A DNA stretch of 64,000 bases from Virgibacillus proomii. Its GTDB lineage: Bacteria > Bacillota > Bacilli > Bacillales > Amphibacillaceae. Location of the stretch: assembly GCF_900162615.1 (NCBI RefSeq), contig NZ_FUFN01000007.1, positions 97,830 to 161,829 on the forward strand, written 5' to 3'. Position 1 is the stretch's first letter, and each line of letters begins with the position of its first letter. This document shows, piece by piece, positions 8,285 through 16,157 of the stretch. A program made the translations under genes and the position numbers. The notes beneath the pieces are model-generated. The model was given only the letters and a program-made list of their open reading frames with translations. It was not told the DNA's origin and did no database searches.

Positions 8285-9892
8285 TTAATTTTTCGCTTCG
8301 TTAATCATTACTTCTATGGAATCACGGATCTGTGGTACAGAAAGTCCAACAATAACTTGAATGCTCTTGTTATTCCTTACCACCCCGTGCGCTTCCCCAT
8401 CTTCTTTAAAATACGTATCATCTCGTACTTTATTTGGATCTACTACCGTGACACGTAGTCGTGTGGCACAGTTTGTTACATCCTCGATATTTTTTGCACC
8501 GCCAAGCCCTTCCAAATAAACAGCGGCTTTTCGATCATATTCATTATCATATTGTTCAAAATCAGCTGTTCGTGCTGCAGCTGTCTGCTCTTTACTTCTC
8601 CGGTAATCCTTTTTCGTGTAAAGCTTTGTTTCACCACTACCCGTTTCACGTCCCGGCATCGGGATATCAAACTTCAAAATTAATAATTTGAATGTGTAAT
8701 AATAAATAATAATAAAGATAAAACCAATGATAAATTGTGCTACATATACACCCCAGTGATTCCCCATGAGTGGCACCCAGTTGGTTGCAGCAATTTCAAT
8801 TAAACCGCCACCCATATTACCTACTAGTCCAAATCCATGCATAATCGTTACCATCGTTGCACCTAAAACAGCATGAATGGCAAATAGATATGGCGCAATA
8901 AACAAGAAAGTGAATTCAAGTGGCTCTGTAATTCCGGCAAATACAGCTGTTAATGCTGCTGCAAACAATAATGCTCCAACTTTTTTACGTTTTTCTGGCT
9001 TAGCCGTATGATACATCGCAAGAGCAATACCAATAGAACCAAACATTTTTATATTTCCTTGTAATAAAAATCCACCACCAGGAAAAATTTCATTTAATCG
9101 CTCTGTAGATTGGGAATATTCCGTTAAATGGGAAATCCAATATGATTTCATACCTCCATCAATAACTGCAGGTCCAAATTCAAATGGTGTATAAATAAAA
9201 TGATGTAATCCAGTCGGTATTAAAATGCGCTCTAGGAAATGGAATAACCAAACACCAACATAACTAGAAGAAGCTAAAAAGTCCTGTAAAGATGCGATCC
9301 CATTTTGAACCATTGGCCATACCCAGCTTGTAAGAAAAGCAAGTGGTATCATTACTACGAAAGAAATCATCACAACGAATGGTCCACCCTGGAAAATTCC
9401 AATCGATTCCGGCAATTTTTTCTCATAATAACGATTATGAAGCCAAATCACGATACCTGAAATAAAGATAGCTCCAATAATATTCGTATCTAATGTTTTA
9501 ATTCCAATAATTTCTTTTAAACCACTAGTTCCTCCAACCTCAGCCGCAAAATCGACCCCAAATGCAGGCCCCCAAAGCGTTAATATTCCATTAATAAAAT
9601 AGTTAAACATTAAATAACCTACTACTGCCGATAGGACCGCACGACCAGGCGCTTTTTTAGCTAACGAGATCGGTAACCCTATAACAAATAGAAGCTCCAT
9701 CTGTTTAAAAACTGTCCAGCCACCATTTTCAATCAATGTCCAGAATTGGTACCACATACCATCAGGATTGGCAAGATCCCCCATCACTGATTCATTTTTA
9801 AAAAGTATAGCTAATCCTACAACAATACCAAAAAAAGGAAATAACAGGACAGGGACGATCATCGCACTCCCAAACCTACGTATTGCATTCAA
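8285..9892 (-). CDS. malP: PTS alpha-glucoside (maltose) transporter EIICB
   Basis: 535 residues with the EIIC domain first (about ten membrane helices, residues ~10-420, including FPGGGFLLQGN and GITEPLEFTFLF) and EIIB last (residues ~455-530) with the phospho-accepting cysteine in TNCATRLRVTVVD. It imports and phosphorylates maltose and related alpha-glucosides; EIIA is not fused and must come from elsewhere. I choose TTG 9892 because AAGGTGG lies eight bases upstream and the resulting LNAIRRFGSAM start matches homologues. GTG 9904 has no site in front. cre boxes in the upstream region point to catabolite control. Confidence 0.92.
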   Translation of the reverse strand: MNAIRRFGSAMIVPVLLFPFFGIVVGLAILFKNESVMGDLANPDGMWYQFWTLIENGGWTVFKQMELLFVIGLPISLAKKAPGRAVLSAVVGYLMFNYFINGILTLWGPAFGVDFAAEVGGTSGLKEIIGIKTLDTNIIGAIFISGIVIWLHNRYYEKKLPESIGIFQGGPFVVMISFVVMIPLAFLTSWVWPMVQNGIASLQDFLASSSYVGVWLFHFLERILIPTGLHHFIYTPFEFGPAVIDGGMKSYWISHLTEYSQSTERLNEIFPGGGFLLQGNIKMFGSIGIALAMYHTAKPEKRKKVGALLFAAALTAVFAGITEPLEFTFLFIAPYLFAIHAVLGATMVTIMHGFGLVGNMGGGLIEIAATNWVPLMGNHWGVYVAQFIIGFIFIIIYYYTFKLLILKFDIPMPGRETGSGETKLYTKKDYRRSKEQTAAARTADFEQYDNEYDRKAAVYLEGLGGAKNIEDVTNCATRLRVTVVDPNKVRDDTYFKEDGEAHGVVRNNKSIQVIVGLSVPQIRDSIEVMINEAKN

Positions 9893-9983
9893 ATTCTCCA
9901 CCACCTTATTTATAGTTAGTTGAAAATCTTACATGAAGCTAGGAAATGGAAAATGAAGGGATGATAATGACGATTTGCTTCTT

Positions 9984-9999
9984 ATGATTCCGTTTTCAT
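9984..9999. promoter_or_regulatory. catabolite-responsive element (cre), full consensus match
   Basis: On the - strand this reads ATGAAAACGGAATCAT, matching WTGNNARCGNWWWCAW at every position. It is about 90 bp upstream of malP, in the divergent malP/malR region. CcpA binding here would repress or roadblock transcription in the presence of glucose. Confidence 0.8.
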
Positions 10000-10075
10000 T
10001 TCCTAATTCAAGTATAAAAGTGGAATACCTAATACTTCAATACGTTCAAGGCTATTAGGGAAAACGATAACTTGT

Positions 10076-10091
10076 ATGAACGCGTTTTCAT
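10076..10091. promoter_or_regulatory. second cre-like site
   Basis: The - strand sequence ATGAAAACGCGTTCAT matches the cre consensus except at one W position. It is nearly palindromic and lies 77 bp from the first cre. Confidence 0.65.
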
Positions 10092-10094
10092 TTA

Positions 10095-10110
10095 TTGGGA
10101 ATTTTCCCAA
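10095..10110. promoter_or_regulatory. 7-bp inverted repeat, possible MalR operator
   Basis: ttgggaa / ttcccaa separated by two bases sits next to the second cre in the divergent promoter region. The position suggests an operator for the RpiR-type regulator; this is inference. Confidence 0.4.
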
Positions 10111-10360
10111 AGCGTTTTTTATCGGTTAGCGACGACTGACATATGGGAGGAAAAAAATTTGTCTCTACAGGATCGGTTAATTTTTAAATGAATGATTGTC
10201 GCTCTTTAAGTTATTAACAGATAGCGAAAAACAAAGAAGCCTTTCTGGAAACGTTCTCGCTTATGTAAGCAAAATGTAAGTATCTCCATACGTTGTATTG
10301 ATTTTTTATGTCTATGCTATACTTGATATAATACTTATAAATACAAGGCAGGAGTGTCCG

Positions 10361-11113
10361 ATGAGGTTAGAGAAGGTAATTAACGAAAATTATGAAAAAT
10401 TAAACGAAAATGATCTGCATGTACTTAAATATATATTAAGTCATAAAGATACTTGCTATGATCTAAGTATTAATGAATTGGCAGATGTTTGTTTTGCCTC
10501 TCGTTCATCTATTCATAGACTAACCAAGAAATTAGGTTTTAGCGGTTATAGCGAATTTAAAGTATTTTTGAAATGGGAAGAAGAGTTGCAACATCAAGGC
10601 GGCAATTTTAGTGAAGTATTAGAAAATGACATAGCAACAACACTTAAAAACTTAAAATCAGTTGACTTTGACAGTATTAGCAAAAAAATATATGAAGCAG
10701 ACCGAATTTATATCCATGGTACAGGAACAGCACAATTAATGTGTGCTTCGGAATGTCAACGATTGTTTTCCATGGTTCAAATATTTATGATTATCATCCA
10801 TGATCAGGTAGAGTTTGACACGATGCTTCCAATGATGAAATCTAATGATTTAGTCATTATTATTTCTCTTTCCGGAGATACGCCTTCTATGCTGCCAAAT
10901 ATTAAACAATTAAATGCCAAAGGAATAGACGTTATCACAATTACCAATTTAAAAAATAACAAGCTCGCACAGATGTCGCCGCAAAACATATACGCTACAA
11001 CAACACCTGAAATGACAAAGAAAGGAGTAGAAATTGTATCGTTTGTTCCTTTTTATATTGTTATTGAGAAAATGTATCGGAAATTTATCGAGTATAGCGA
11101 GAAGCAAGCATGA
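10361..11113 (+). CDS. malR: RpiR-family transcriptional regulator of maltose-6-phosphate metabolism
   Basis: 250 residues. Residues 1-77 are the RpiR helix-turn-helix (LSINELADVCFASRSSIHRL ... TKKLGFSGYSEFK), followed by a SIS sugar-phosphate binding domain (IYIHGTGTAQLMC, then LVIIISLSGDTPSM, ITNLKNNKLAQM). RpiR/GlvR-type regulators sense phosphosugars; in B. subtilis the orthologue activates the glv operon. Here the gene is divergent from malP-malA. ATG 10361 is chosen because GGCAGGAG lies six bases upstream; an in-frame upstream extension lacks a site. The symbol is by analogy. Confidence 0.88.
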   Translation: MRLEKVINENYEKLNENDLHVLKYILSHKDTCYDLSINELADVCFASRSSIHRLTKKLGFSGYSEFKVFLKWEEELQHQGGNFSEVLENDIATTLKNLKSVDFDSISKKIYEADRIYIHGTGTAQLMCASECQRLFSMVQIFMIIIHDQVEFDTMLPMMKSNDLVIIISLSGDTPSMLPNIKQLNAKGIDVITITNLKNNKLAQMSPQNIYATTTPEMTKKGVEIVSFVPFYIVIEKMYRKFIEYSEKQA

Positions 11114-11379
11114 TATTCGTCTATTATTTTGTAAAAATTATTCCGCCAAAAGAAATTATTTCTTCTAGGAGAGGTTCTTGTCTGTTTACATTGGACATCT
11201 TCTCGTGATTACAATCTGGTTTAATTTCGGTTTTCTATTTTTAGTTCATTTTGGCTTGAACAATGTAGTTGCTGAAGAAATTGGCGATAGTGATAATGCA
11301 TTTTATTCTGAGATATTTGCGGCTTTATGTTGTACCATATATTAAGAATGAATCAGGGGAATGGTAAATATTATCTTTA
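11114..11379. other. intergenic with a possible membrane-protein remnant
   Basis: At about 11,185-11,340 a + strand frame without a start reads VYIGHLLVITIWFNFGFLF and then HFGLNNVVAEEIGDSDN. It is hydrophobic and protein-like but unrecognised, and looks like debris. Confidence 0.35.
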
Positions 11380-11927
11380 AAAAGGCATGAAAATATTATT
11401 AAAGATGAGATTAGTGTTTTGACGGAGGAGAATCATTCTAAAGAAGGTTTAATGCCTTTTGCATATCGTGAAACTTACAAGTTTGTTTATACAACAACTA
11501 CAAACTATGTGGAAATCCGCTTAAAGTAACGGCTGATATTAATTGTACAACAAGTACATGTAGTTATAGGTAACATAGTTACTACTAAAATTGTTACCGT
11601 TACGTATGAAACGGCTACAGCAATAGAATGAGTAGTTATTCAATCATCTTTGGGTATTAATTACTTGTCTGCAAAAGCATCTATTAGTCCCATTACTTTT
11701 AATTTTAAAAAGGGTCAAAAAGGTATATTGCTTTTTTAAGCTTATAAGATTAAGAAAAATGGCTTTTTTAAGCTCTGGGCTAATCAGGGTATGGGGATGT
11801 AGGAAAGGTTAATCAGGATATGTTTGCTTACCAAAATAGTTATCTAGTGGAAAACAGACGGAATAATTTATTTTGCATTCTGAAAAAAATAGATCATCGT
11901 AACATTAAAATCCTAACATCCAAATAG
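11380..11927 (+). pseudogene. decayed gene of unknown function (probably a secreted protein)
   Basis: Protein-like segments in successive frames: KHENIIKDEISVLTEENHS, ETYKFVYTTTTNYV, then after a shift NPLKVTADINCTTSTCSY, then IVTTKIVTVTYETATAIE, a stop, LGINYLSAKASISPITF, and after another shift KKNGFFKLWANQG and NQDMFAYQNSYLVENRR. Three or more frame changes and stops. The Thr/Ser-rich, beta-like composition suggests an exported protein of about 170 residues. I do not recognise the family. Confidence 0.55.
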
Positions 11928-12321
11928 TTGAACCTAAATAAATGAGTAGAAAGGAATTGAATATTTCCTTCTTGTCTTCTGGTTTTAGGGTTTCCCACCT
12001 TTCTAAGTCAGACTTGGGGGCATTTCCTTTTCCTATACCCCTTCCATTAAACGAATTGTCAAAAGTTCTTTATTAAAAACTTATGTTTTGATTGATTTCA
12101 TGGCAGTTTTCAACAAAAAACTTGCCTCCCCTAATTTTTTAGATAATTGAGGTTATCACACACAACATCTCAGAATAGAAGTGACAAGTTTGTATCCTCA
12201 AACTATAACCTATTTATTAACTTAAGAAAGAATGTTCCTATCAATAAGTCCTATCAAAATTACAAGTGATATTATAAAATCCGGCTTTATAGACGCACTG
12301 ACACCTTACTTATTTGACCTG
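11928..12321. other. intergenic with a short - strand coding remnant
   Basis: At about 11,965-12,060 the - strand reads NSFNGRGIGKGNAPKSDLER followed by WETLKPEDK without a start. It is probably a further fragment of the gene described at 12,322-12,690 or of a neighbour. Nothing else is recognised. Confidence 0.35.
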
Positions 12322-12690
12322 TCACCCTTCAGCATTCAAAACTTTCTTAGCAGTAAATTCGTCAATCACTAAAGAATTTATATTTTTACCAGGAATTGCC
12401 GCAAGAGTAATATCATTTTTAAATGAGTGAGCAACCACTCCAATCGACCTCTTTTTCTTTAAAAAAGACTCCAATGGTACTCCGATAACATAATTATTTG
12501 GTAGTTAACCTTTTCTCCCCTTTCATCAACATTTGTACGAGGATGTGACCAACTACAGCCTTTTTAATGTATTCTTTTCTTTTCGCCTCTCCTAAATAGC
12601 CTGTCCGATGCAAACTTGAGTTTTTTTCTGAAAGTGAGCCGAGCTTCCGTTCTCCGTTTGATAATGAATTTACCTAGTTTCGACAATGCA
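12322..12690 (-). pseudogene. decayed gene of unknown function
   Basis: The upstream segment reads LSKLGKFIIKRRTEARLTF; in shifted frames follow YLGEAKRKEYIKKAVVGH and RTNVDERGEKVNY, then after a further change VIGVPLESFLKKKRSIGVV and ITLAAIPGKNINSLVIDEF, ending at 12,322. It is clearly former coding sequence with at least two frame changes. The basic N-part followed by a compact end could be a toxin or immunity-type gene, but I do not recognise it. It lies just outside the prophage. Confidence 0.5.
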
Positions 12691-12825
12691 AAACCCCCTT
12701 CCCGTTAATTAGGAAAGAGGGCATAAAATACCTCTAGTTTATTCGATTAATGATTTTTTTAAGGTATGACATATAGTAAGATTTACGTTAGTCACATCAC
12801 CTACAATTACAGTCATATCAATTTA

Positions 12826-12846
12826 ACGCCCCCGGCAGGATTCGAA
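12826..12846. repeat. attL: left prophage attachment site (21-bp core)
   Basis: The 21-bp core ending gcccccggcaggattcgaa is identical to 54,398-54,418, inside the 3' end of the intact tRNA-Arg gene. Here it is a tRNA fragment only: homology ends after the T-loop bases. It marks the displaced end of the prophage. Confidence 0.93.
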
Positions 12847-12861
12847 TATAAGCTATAAGTA

Positions 12862-12924
12862 TTGATATATCAAGGGTGTAATTTTTTATGTGTAAAATAT
12901 GTGTAAAAAATATTTTTGTGTAAA
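12862..12924. promoter_or_regulatory. putative integrase arm-binding sites, left side
   Basis: The palindrome ttgatatatcaa (12,862-12,873) is followed by direct repeats atgtgtaaaa at 12,888 and 12,899, 11 bp apart, and a third, weaker tgtgtaaa at 12,917. The same palindrome and an 11-bp-spaced pair occur on the other side of the core, at 54,335-54,346 and 54,253-54,273. The symmetry suggests arm-type sites of the integrase or excisionase. Confidence 0.6.
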
Positions 12925-12947
12925 GAGAAGGCATAACAACCTTCTCT
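12924..12947. terminator. hairpin near attL
   Basis: The 8-bp stem agagaagg / ccttctct has an 8-nt loop. The same loop and most of the stem recur at 13,306-13,327. It probably ends transcription leaving the prophage leftwards, after the 58-residue membrane protein gene. Confidence 0.6.
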
Positions 12948-13007
12948 TATTACTTATTTTATATTTATCAAATGTAACTTGCAATGAATCTACACCGTAT
13001 CTATAAT

Positions 13008-13184
13008 CTATAGCCAAAACACAGCCCAACTTAGTGATGCTGCAGATATAAGGAATATGATTAAAATACCTATACCTGACGATTCTTCTTTTTTGTCTTT
13101 TGTAGATGTGATCATTACTCCTCCGAACACCGTTAATATAAACGCACCAACTAAAATAGCAATAATTTTTAATATAAATGTCAT
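13008..13184 (-). CDS. small two-helix membrane protein
   Basis: 58 codons from ATG 13,184, preceded by AAAAGGGGAATTTATTA. Residues ~3-25 are a hydrophobic helix (ILKIIAILVGAFILTVFGG), then a charged loop STKDKKEESS, then a second helix (IGILIIFLISAASLSWAVF). It is the last gene before attL and looks like a lysogenic-conversion or superinfection-type gene by place and size. No family recognised. A + strand frame over the same bases has no merit. Confidence 0.7.
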   Translation of the reverse strand: MTFILKIIAILVGAFILTVFGGVMITSTKDKKEESSGIGILIIFLISAASLSWAVFWL

Positions 13185-13305
13185 TAATAAATTCCCCTTT
13201 TTATTACGTCTTTTGTCCCCATTCTACTATAAACACGTCACTAAAAGGGAAAGATTGCGGAAACATATTTATGAATTTTTTACTAGTTTGTAAAACTGAA
13301 AAAAT

Positions 13306-13327
13306 GAAGGCATAACAACCTTCTCTT
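13306..13327 (-). terminator. terminator after the 91-residue YolD-like gene
   Basis: On the - strand it reads GAAGG, an 8-nt loop, CCTTC, then ATTTTTT, overlapping the end of the gene. Confidence 0.7.
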
Positions 13328-13602
13328 TATTCTACATCCACAATAATATTAGCACTTATTTTATGATACTGATAATTACCAACATCAAAAGTAATCATTT
13401 TTGTTTCAGGGTTAGCACTTTGGATAACTCCTGTAAACTTTTCATATTTCCCTCTGTTATATGTAGTGATCGTTACCTCATTTTTAAATTCCAGTGCTTC
13501 CCCTAGTTTTTCGGACAACTCAACTAGTCTGTCCTCTGTTAAATTTGGCTTGTTACTAGCTGACCTTTTCTTCGTCTTTGGTGGTTTTGGCACAGCAGTC
13601 AT
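13327..13602 (-). CDS. YolD-like protein (divergent)
   Basis: 91 residues. The C-terminal half (VTITTYNRGKYEKFTGV, DVGNYQYHKISANIIVDVE) has the small beta-barrel pattern of YolD-like proteins and resembles the end of the second copy at 15,525-15,839. The N-terminus is basic and proline-rich. Start ATG 13,602 is fixed by AAGGAGG seven bases upstream; an upstream in-frame ATG has no site. YolD proteins are linked with Y-family polymerases (UvrX) on phages and plasmids, but their function is not established. Confidence 0.65.
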   Translation of the reverse strand: MTAVPKPPKTKKRSASNKPNLTEDRLVELSEKLGEALEFKNEVTITTYNRGKYEKFTGVIQSANPETKMITFDVGNYQYHKISANIIVDVE

Positions 13603-13964
13603 TTTTATAACCTCCTTAATAAGAACATTTGTTTTCACCACCATTATAGAAGAACGTAGGTTCTTATTCAAGAGTTTTTTATTTTAATATATAAATTGAT
13701 GCGGATGACTAAGGGAAGAGAACAGCTTCAGTTTCCCGATATTAGTTGCTTAACTAGCTAATTGAAGGGAGAGTTTGGAAAATGAGAAACTGAAGCAGAA
13801 GTTAGGGGAATGCGGAGGGACGGTTAAATTCTCCTCCCTCTCATCTAAGTATACCACAAAATCATGAAAATATTACTAATAACTGATCGAACTGTAAAGA
13901 AGAAGCACTATTTGAAAATAATTTGCATATAATAATTTAGGGTTAGCTCCGATCCTATTTTATG

Positions 13965-13988
13965 AGCCCCTTAATTGGGGCTTTTTTT
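13965..13988 (+). terminator. intrinsic terminator, + strand
   Basis: Stem agcccc / ggggct with a 6-nt loop and seven T. There is no + strand gene directly upstream, so it may end a small RNA or readthrough. Confidence 0.7.
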
Positions 13989-14259
13989 CTAATTCTCCCC
14001 GTAAATCTACAGTTAATTTATATTCACAATTATGTGTTTTATTTCATATATTAATTTTATAAACACCCTATACAACTCTATTTAACACCTTCTTTCATTG
14101 GGAAGCCCCTCGAATAAGGACTTTTAATCCACATCAATGTTTGCTATTTAAACACTTCTTTCAGTTTATTCTTGTATTGTAACCAAATAATTTCCTTCAG
14201 TATCCTATAGAAGTATTTGCACTCTCAACTGATTAAGAAGTTATTTAAGTAAAATACAA

Positions 14260-14290
14260 AAAAGCCCTTACTACGGGGCTTTTGTTTTTT
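14260..14290 (-). terminator. bidirectional terminator after the toxin gene
   Basis: The 8-bp stem aaaagccc / gggctttt has a T-rich tract on both strands and lies 20 bases past the 14,307 stop codon. Confidence 0.8.
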
Positions 14291-14306
14291 TAAAAAACTT
14301 ATTAAA

Positions 14307-14711
14307 TCACAAAAAGTTTTCTTGTCTCACCATTTTCTCAATATATCTAACGGCTTTTACTTCGTTTTTTTGTTTATAAGTATAAAACTTATGTAGTAGC
14401 CTATTAAATTCACTAGGAATGATAGGTTTCCTACGTTTATAAATAGATTTATGTAGGTCGTTAAAATATTCTATAGTATATAATTCATCTAATTTCAAAA
14501 AAGATGGTTGATCTAGAGGAGGAAAATAGTTTTTTATCTTCTCGTTTGAAGGATAAAGTAACTTTTTCTCCTTCCCTCTAGTCGATGATATGTTAAGAAG
14601 ATCAAGAGTTCCGTTATTTTTATCTATTACAAGAAAAGGTCTCTTTGCATTACATGGGGCTCCGTTAGCAAACGGAAGTTGAAGAGCTAGTACATGTCCA
14701 GGGATAATCAA
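14307..14711 (-). CDS. putative toxin of a Panacea (DUF4065) toxin-antitoxin pair, PemK-like
   Basis: 134 residues. The N-terminal half (MIIPGHVLALQLPFANG, KRPFLVIDKNNGTLDLLNI) has the pattern of a small SH3-like barrel as in PemK/MazF-type proteins, with a cluster of prolines and charged residues after it. The gene overlaps the upstream Panacea-domain gene by the 4 bases ATGA, so the two are translationally coupled. Panacea domains are known as general antitoxins for many unrelated toxins, which makes this ORF the toxin candidate by position. An RNase activity is only suggested by the fold pattern. It sits in the accessory block behind the lysis genes. Confidence 0.6.
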   Translation of the reverse strand: MIIPGHVLALQLPFANGAPCNAKRPFLVIDKNNGTLDLLNISSTRGKEKKLLYPSNEKIKNYFPPLDQPSFLKLDELYTIEYFNDLHKSIYKRRKPIIPSEFNRLLHKFYTYKQKNEVKAVRYIEKMVRQENFL

Positions 14712-15376
14712 GATATAATTAGCCCTTGCTCTTTATCCATTGTTACCGTATATACTTCATCTGAACACTTCAACTCTTCCAGTTTTGCTAATGTCTTTTC
14801 GTCTAAGCGTATTTCGCTTGAGTTATAATAAAATGTGACCCCATTTACTACTTCGTAATTCATATAATCCTCATTCTCGCTATATGCTTCTAACATTTGT
14901 TTTACATTGTTTACATCTTCCATGAACAAACCATCTAACGGCTTAATAACATTTTTTTCTCTCATATAACGCCCAGGTTGATTAGTTTGTGATTCTTTAA
15001 AAGGCACTTTCCAACTAACAAACTCATGATTCAACTCTGAAAGTTCTTTCGCATCCATATTACCAAATATTTCCGATGTTAAATTTAAAGTATAATTAAC
15101 TTCAGGACTATTAAACCCTTCGAAATCCTCAGCTTGATCTATTAGATGATCTAACTCGTTTCTATAAGTCAAGCGTACATCATTAATAACAGTACCGTTT
15201 TCATAAGCCCTCATTTCTTCGGGAAATAACAATTTATTGTGTTTCGCGAAATGAATCAGTTGAGCAAAATATAATAACTTCTGCAATTTCATATTGCCAT
15301 CAAAAGTATCTCTAGGGGAATCAAGTTTATGCTTTATAAACCATTTAGCAATATCAATCGCTCTAACTTCTTCCAA
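14708..15376 (-). CDS. Panacea-domain (DUF4065, SocA/GepA-like) antitoxin
   Basis: 222 residues. Residues ~8-130 carry the Panacea pattern: IAKWFIKHKL, MKLQKLLYFAQLIHFAKH, FPEEMRAYENGTVINDVR. Domains of this kind neutralise adjacent toxins (PanAT pairs, SocAB in Caulobacter). The C-terminal ~70 residues (NYEVVNGVTFYYNSSEIRL) form an extra module that may bind DNA or toxin. The start is TTG 15,376, fixed by AAGGAGG seven bases upstream. Antitoxin precedes toxin, overlapping by 4 bp, the usual order. Confidence 0.85.
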   Translation of the reverse strand: MEEVRAIDIAKWFIKHKLDSPRDTFDGNMKLQKLLYFAQLIHFAKHNKLLFPEEMRAYENGTVINDVRLTYRNELDHLIDQAEDFEGFNSPEVNYTLNLTSEIFGNMDAKELSELNHEFVSWKVPFKESQTNQPGRYMREKNVIKPLDGLFMEDVNNVKQMLEAYSENEDYMNYEVVNGVTFYYNSSEIRLDEKTLAKLEELKCSDEVYTVTMDKEQGLIIS

Positions 15377-15419
15377 GACTATACCTCCTTAAAAATTCAG
15401 ATTTTTTTCAAAACAAGTC

Positions 15420-15436
15420 TATATGCCTATTATAGT
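15420..15436 (-). promoter_or_regulatory. possible promoter/operator of the Panacea operon
   Basis: On the - strand there is TATAAT inside CTATAATAGGCATATAG, where CTATA and TATAG form an inverted repeat 44-60 bp upstream of the antitoxin start. This could be the -10 element overlapped by an autoregulatory site. The -35 is poor. Confidence 0.4.
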
Positions 15437-15486
15437 ATAAATAAGCACCATTTAAAACAACTTTTGTTTAAAATAGTTACTTTCAG

Positions 15487-15510
15487 ATAAGTTTTTTAAC
15501 TTATTTTTTT
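15487..15510 (+). terminator. AT-rich hairpin with T tract, + strand
   Basis: ataagtt / aacttat with a tttt loop, followed by at least six T. It reads as a + strand terminator although the genes here are on the - strand, and may stop antisense transcription. Confidence 0.5.
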
Positions 15511-15524
15511 AATTTTAAGTGGTT

Positions 15525-15839
15525 TTAATCTATCCACACATCAATAATATTTTCAAATGGCAGGCGTTGCCCAGCTATGTCTATGTATTTATTTTGCCTA
15601 TTAATGCTGGTTATCTTGCCTTTAGCTTTATAAAAGTCGTGTTTATCATAATACTTCAATTCAATTGTTAAACCATTTACCAACGCCATCCATAGCTTTT
15701 GGTTAATTTCTTCTATTTGTTGTTCGTCTAGTATCGGTTTTTCTTTATGTTCTTGTTCTTTCCATATTTCTTCCAACATTTCAACGTGTTCGGGCATCAT
15801 GATAGATGTCCATTTAATAGTACCCCGATCATTTACCAT
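15525..15839 (-). CDS. YolD-like protein
   Basis: 104 residues with the YolD pattern: DRGTIKWTSIMMPEHVEML near the start (usual form RGxxxWxxAmMLPEH), then a helical stretch, then LTIELKYYDKHDFYKAKGKI and RLPFENIIDVWID at the end. YolD-like genes accompany Y-family DNA polymerases on SPbeta and other mobile elements. No polymerase gene is present here, but a WYL-fold gene overlaps by one base upstream and an SOS box precedes both. This fits a damage-induced role, the details of which are unknown. Confidence 0.85.
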   Translation of the reverse strand: MVNDRGTIKWTSIMMPEHVEMLEEIWKEQEHKEKPILDEQQIEEINQKLWMALVNGLTIELKYYDKHDFYKAKGKITSINRQNKYIDIAGQRLPFENIIDVWID

Positions 15840-16054
15840 TATGCACCAACCTTCTTTCTTACCTTTCCGGCCGATAATATATTTTCCATACTAAATGTTC
15901 TTACTTTTCTTCTGTAATAGCAATAGGCTAAAATACTATCTTTGTCGATTCTCAATACACGTATGTAGCGCTCAGTTACTTTGTTTTCACTGTCAATATA
16001 AAAGATGATTATCTTTTGTTTACTCTCTATAGACCGTTTAAACAACCCTAACAT
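15839..16054 (-). CDS. short WYL-fold protein
   Basis: 71 residues. The pattern IIIFYIDSENKVTERYIR ... SILAYCYYRRKVRTFSMENI matches the minimal WYL barrel (YxDxxGxxTxRxIxP...AYCxxRxxxRtFxldrI). No helix-turn-helix is attached. WYL domains bind nucleic acid or nucleotide ligands in regulators of defence and DNA repair. It is co-transcribed with the YolD-like gene, and ATG 16,054 has AAGGTGGTG upstream. Confidence 0.75.
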   Translation of the reverse strand: MLGLFKRSIESKQKIIIFYIDSENKVTERYIRVLRIDKDSILAYCYYRRKVRTFSMENILSAGKVRKKVGA

Positions 16055-16068
16055 GATTACACCACCTT

Positions 16069-16112
16069 AGAACGTTTGTTCCTATAATAACACAAAACGG
16101 AACGTTTGTGCG
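16069..16112 (-). promoter_or_regulatory. LexA/DinR (SOS) box and promoter of the WYL-yolD pair
   Basis: AGAACGTTTGTTCC at 16,069-16,082 fits the Bacillus SOS box (CGAACRNRYGTTYC) with GAAC-N4-GTTC intact. A second, imperfect half at 16,099-16,112 reads GGAACGTTTGTGCG. On the - strand a -10-like TATTAT lies between them, so LexA bound here would block the WYL-YolD promoter. Confidence 0.75.
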
Positions 16113-16157
16113 TGTTATTTTATGGAAAAATAAATTTAAAAAAGTTTTGTTTTCCTG

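Larger units (their letters stand above)
13603..14306. other. 704-bp non-coding stretch with hairpins
   Basis: No gene. It holds the promoter of the 13,327 gene, an 11-bp perfect inverted repeat (gcttcagtttc at 13,725-13,735, gaaactgaagc at 13,786-13,796) that folds a ~70-nt segment, and two terminators (13,965-13,988 and 14,260-14,290). A small structured RNA is possible between 13,700 and 13,990 on the + strand. Confidence 0.5.

Noticed and set aside
13057..13293. 78-codon + strand frame near attL
   Set aside because: The opposite strand holds a much better 58-residue membrane protein with a good ribosome binding site.
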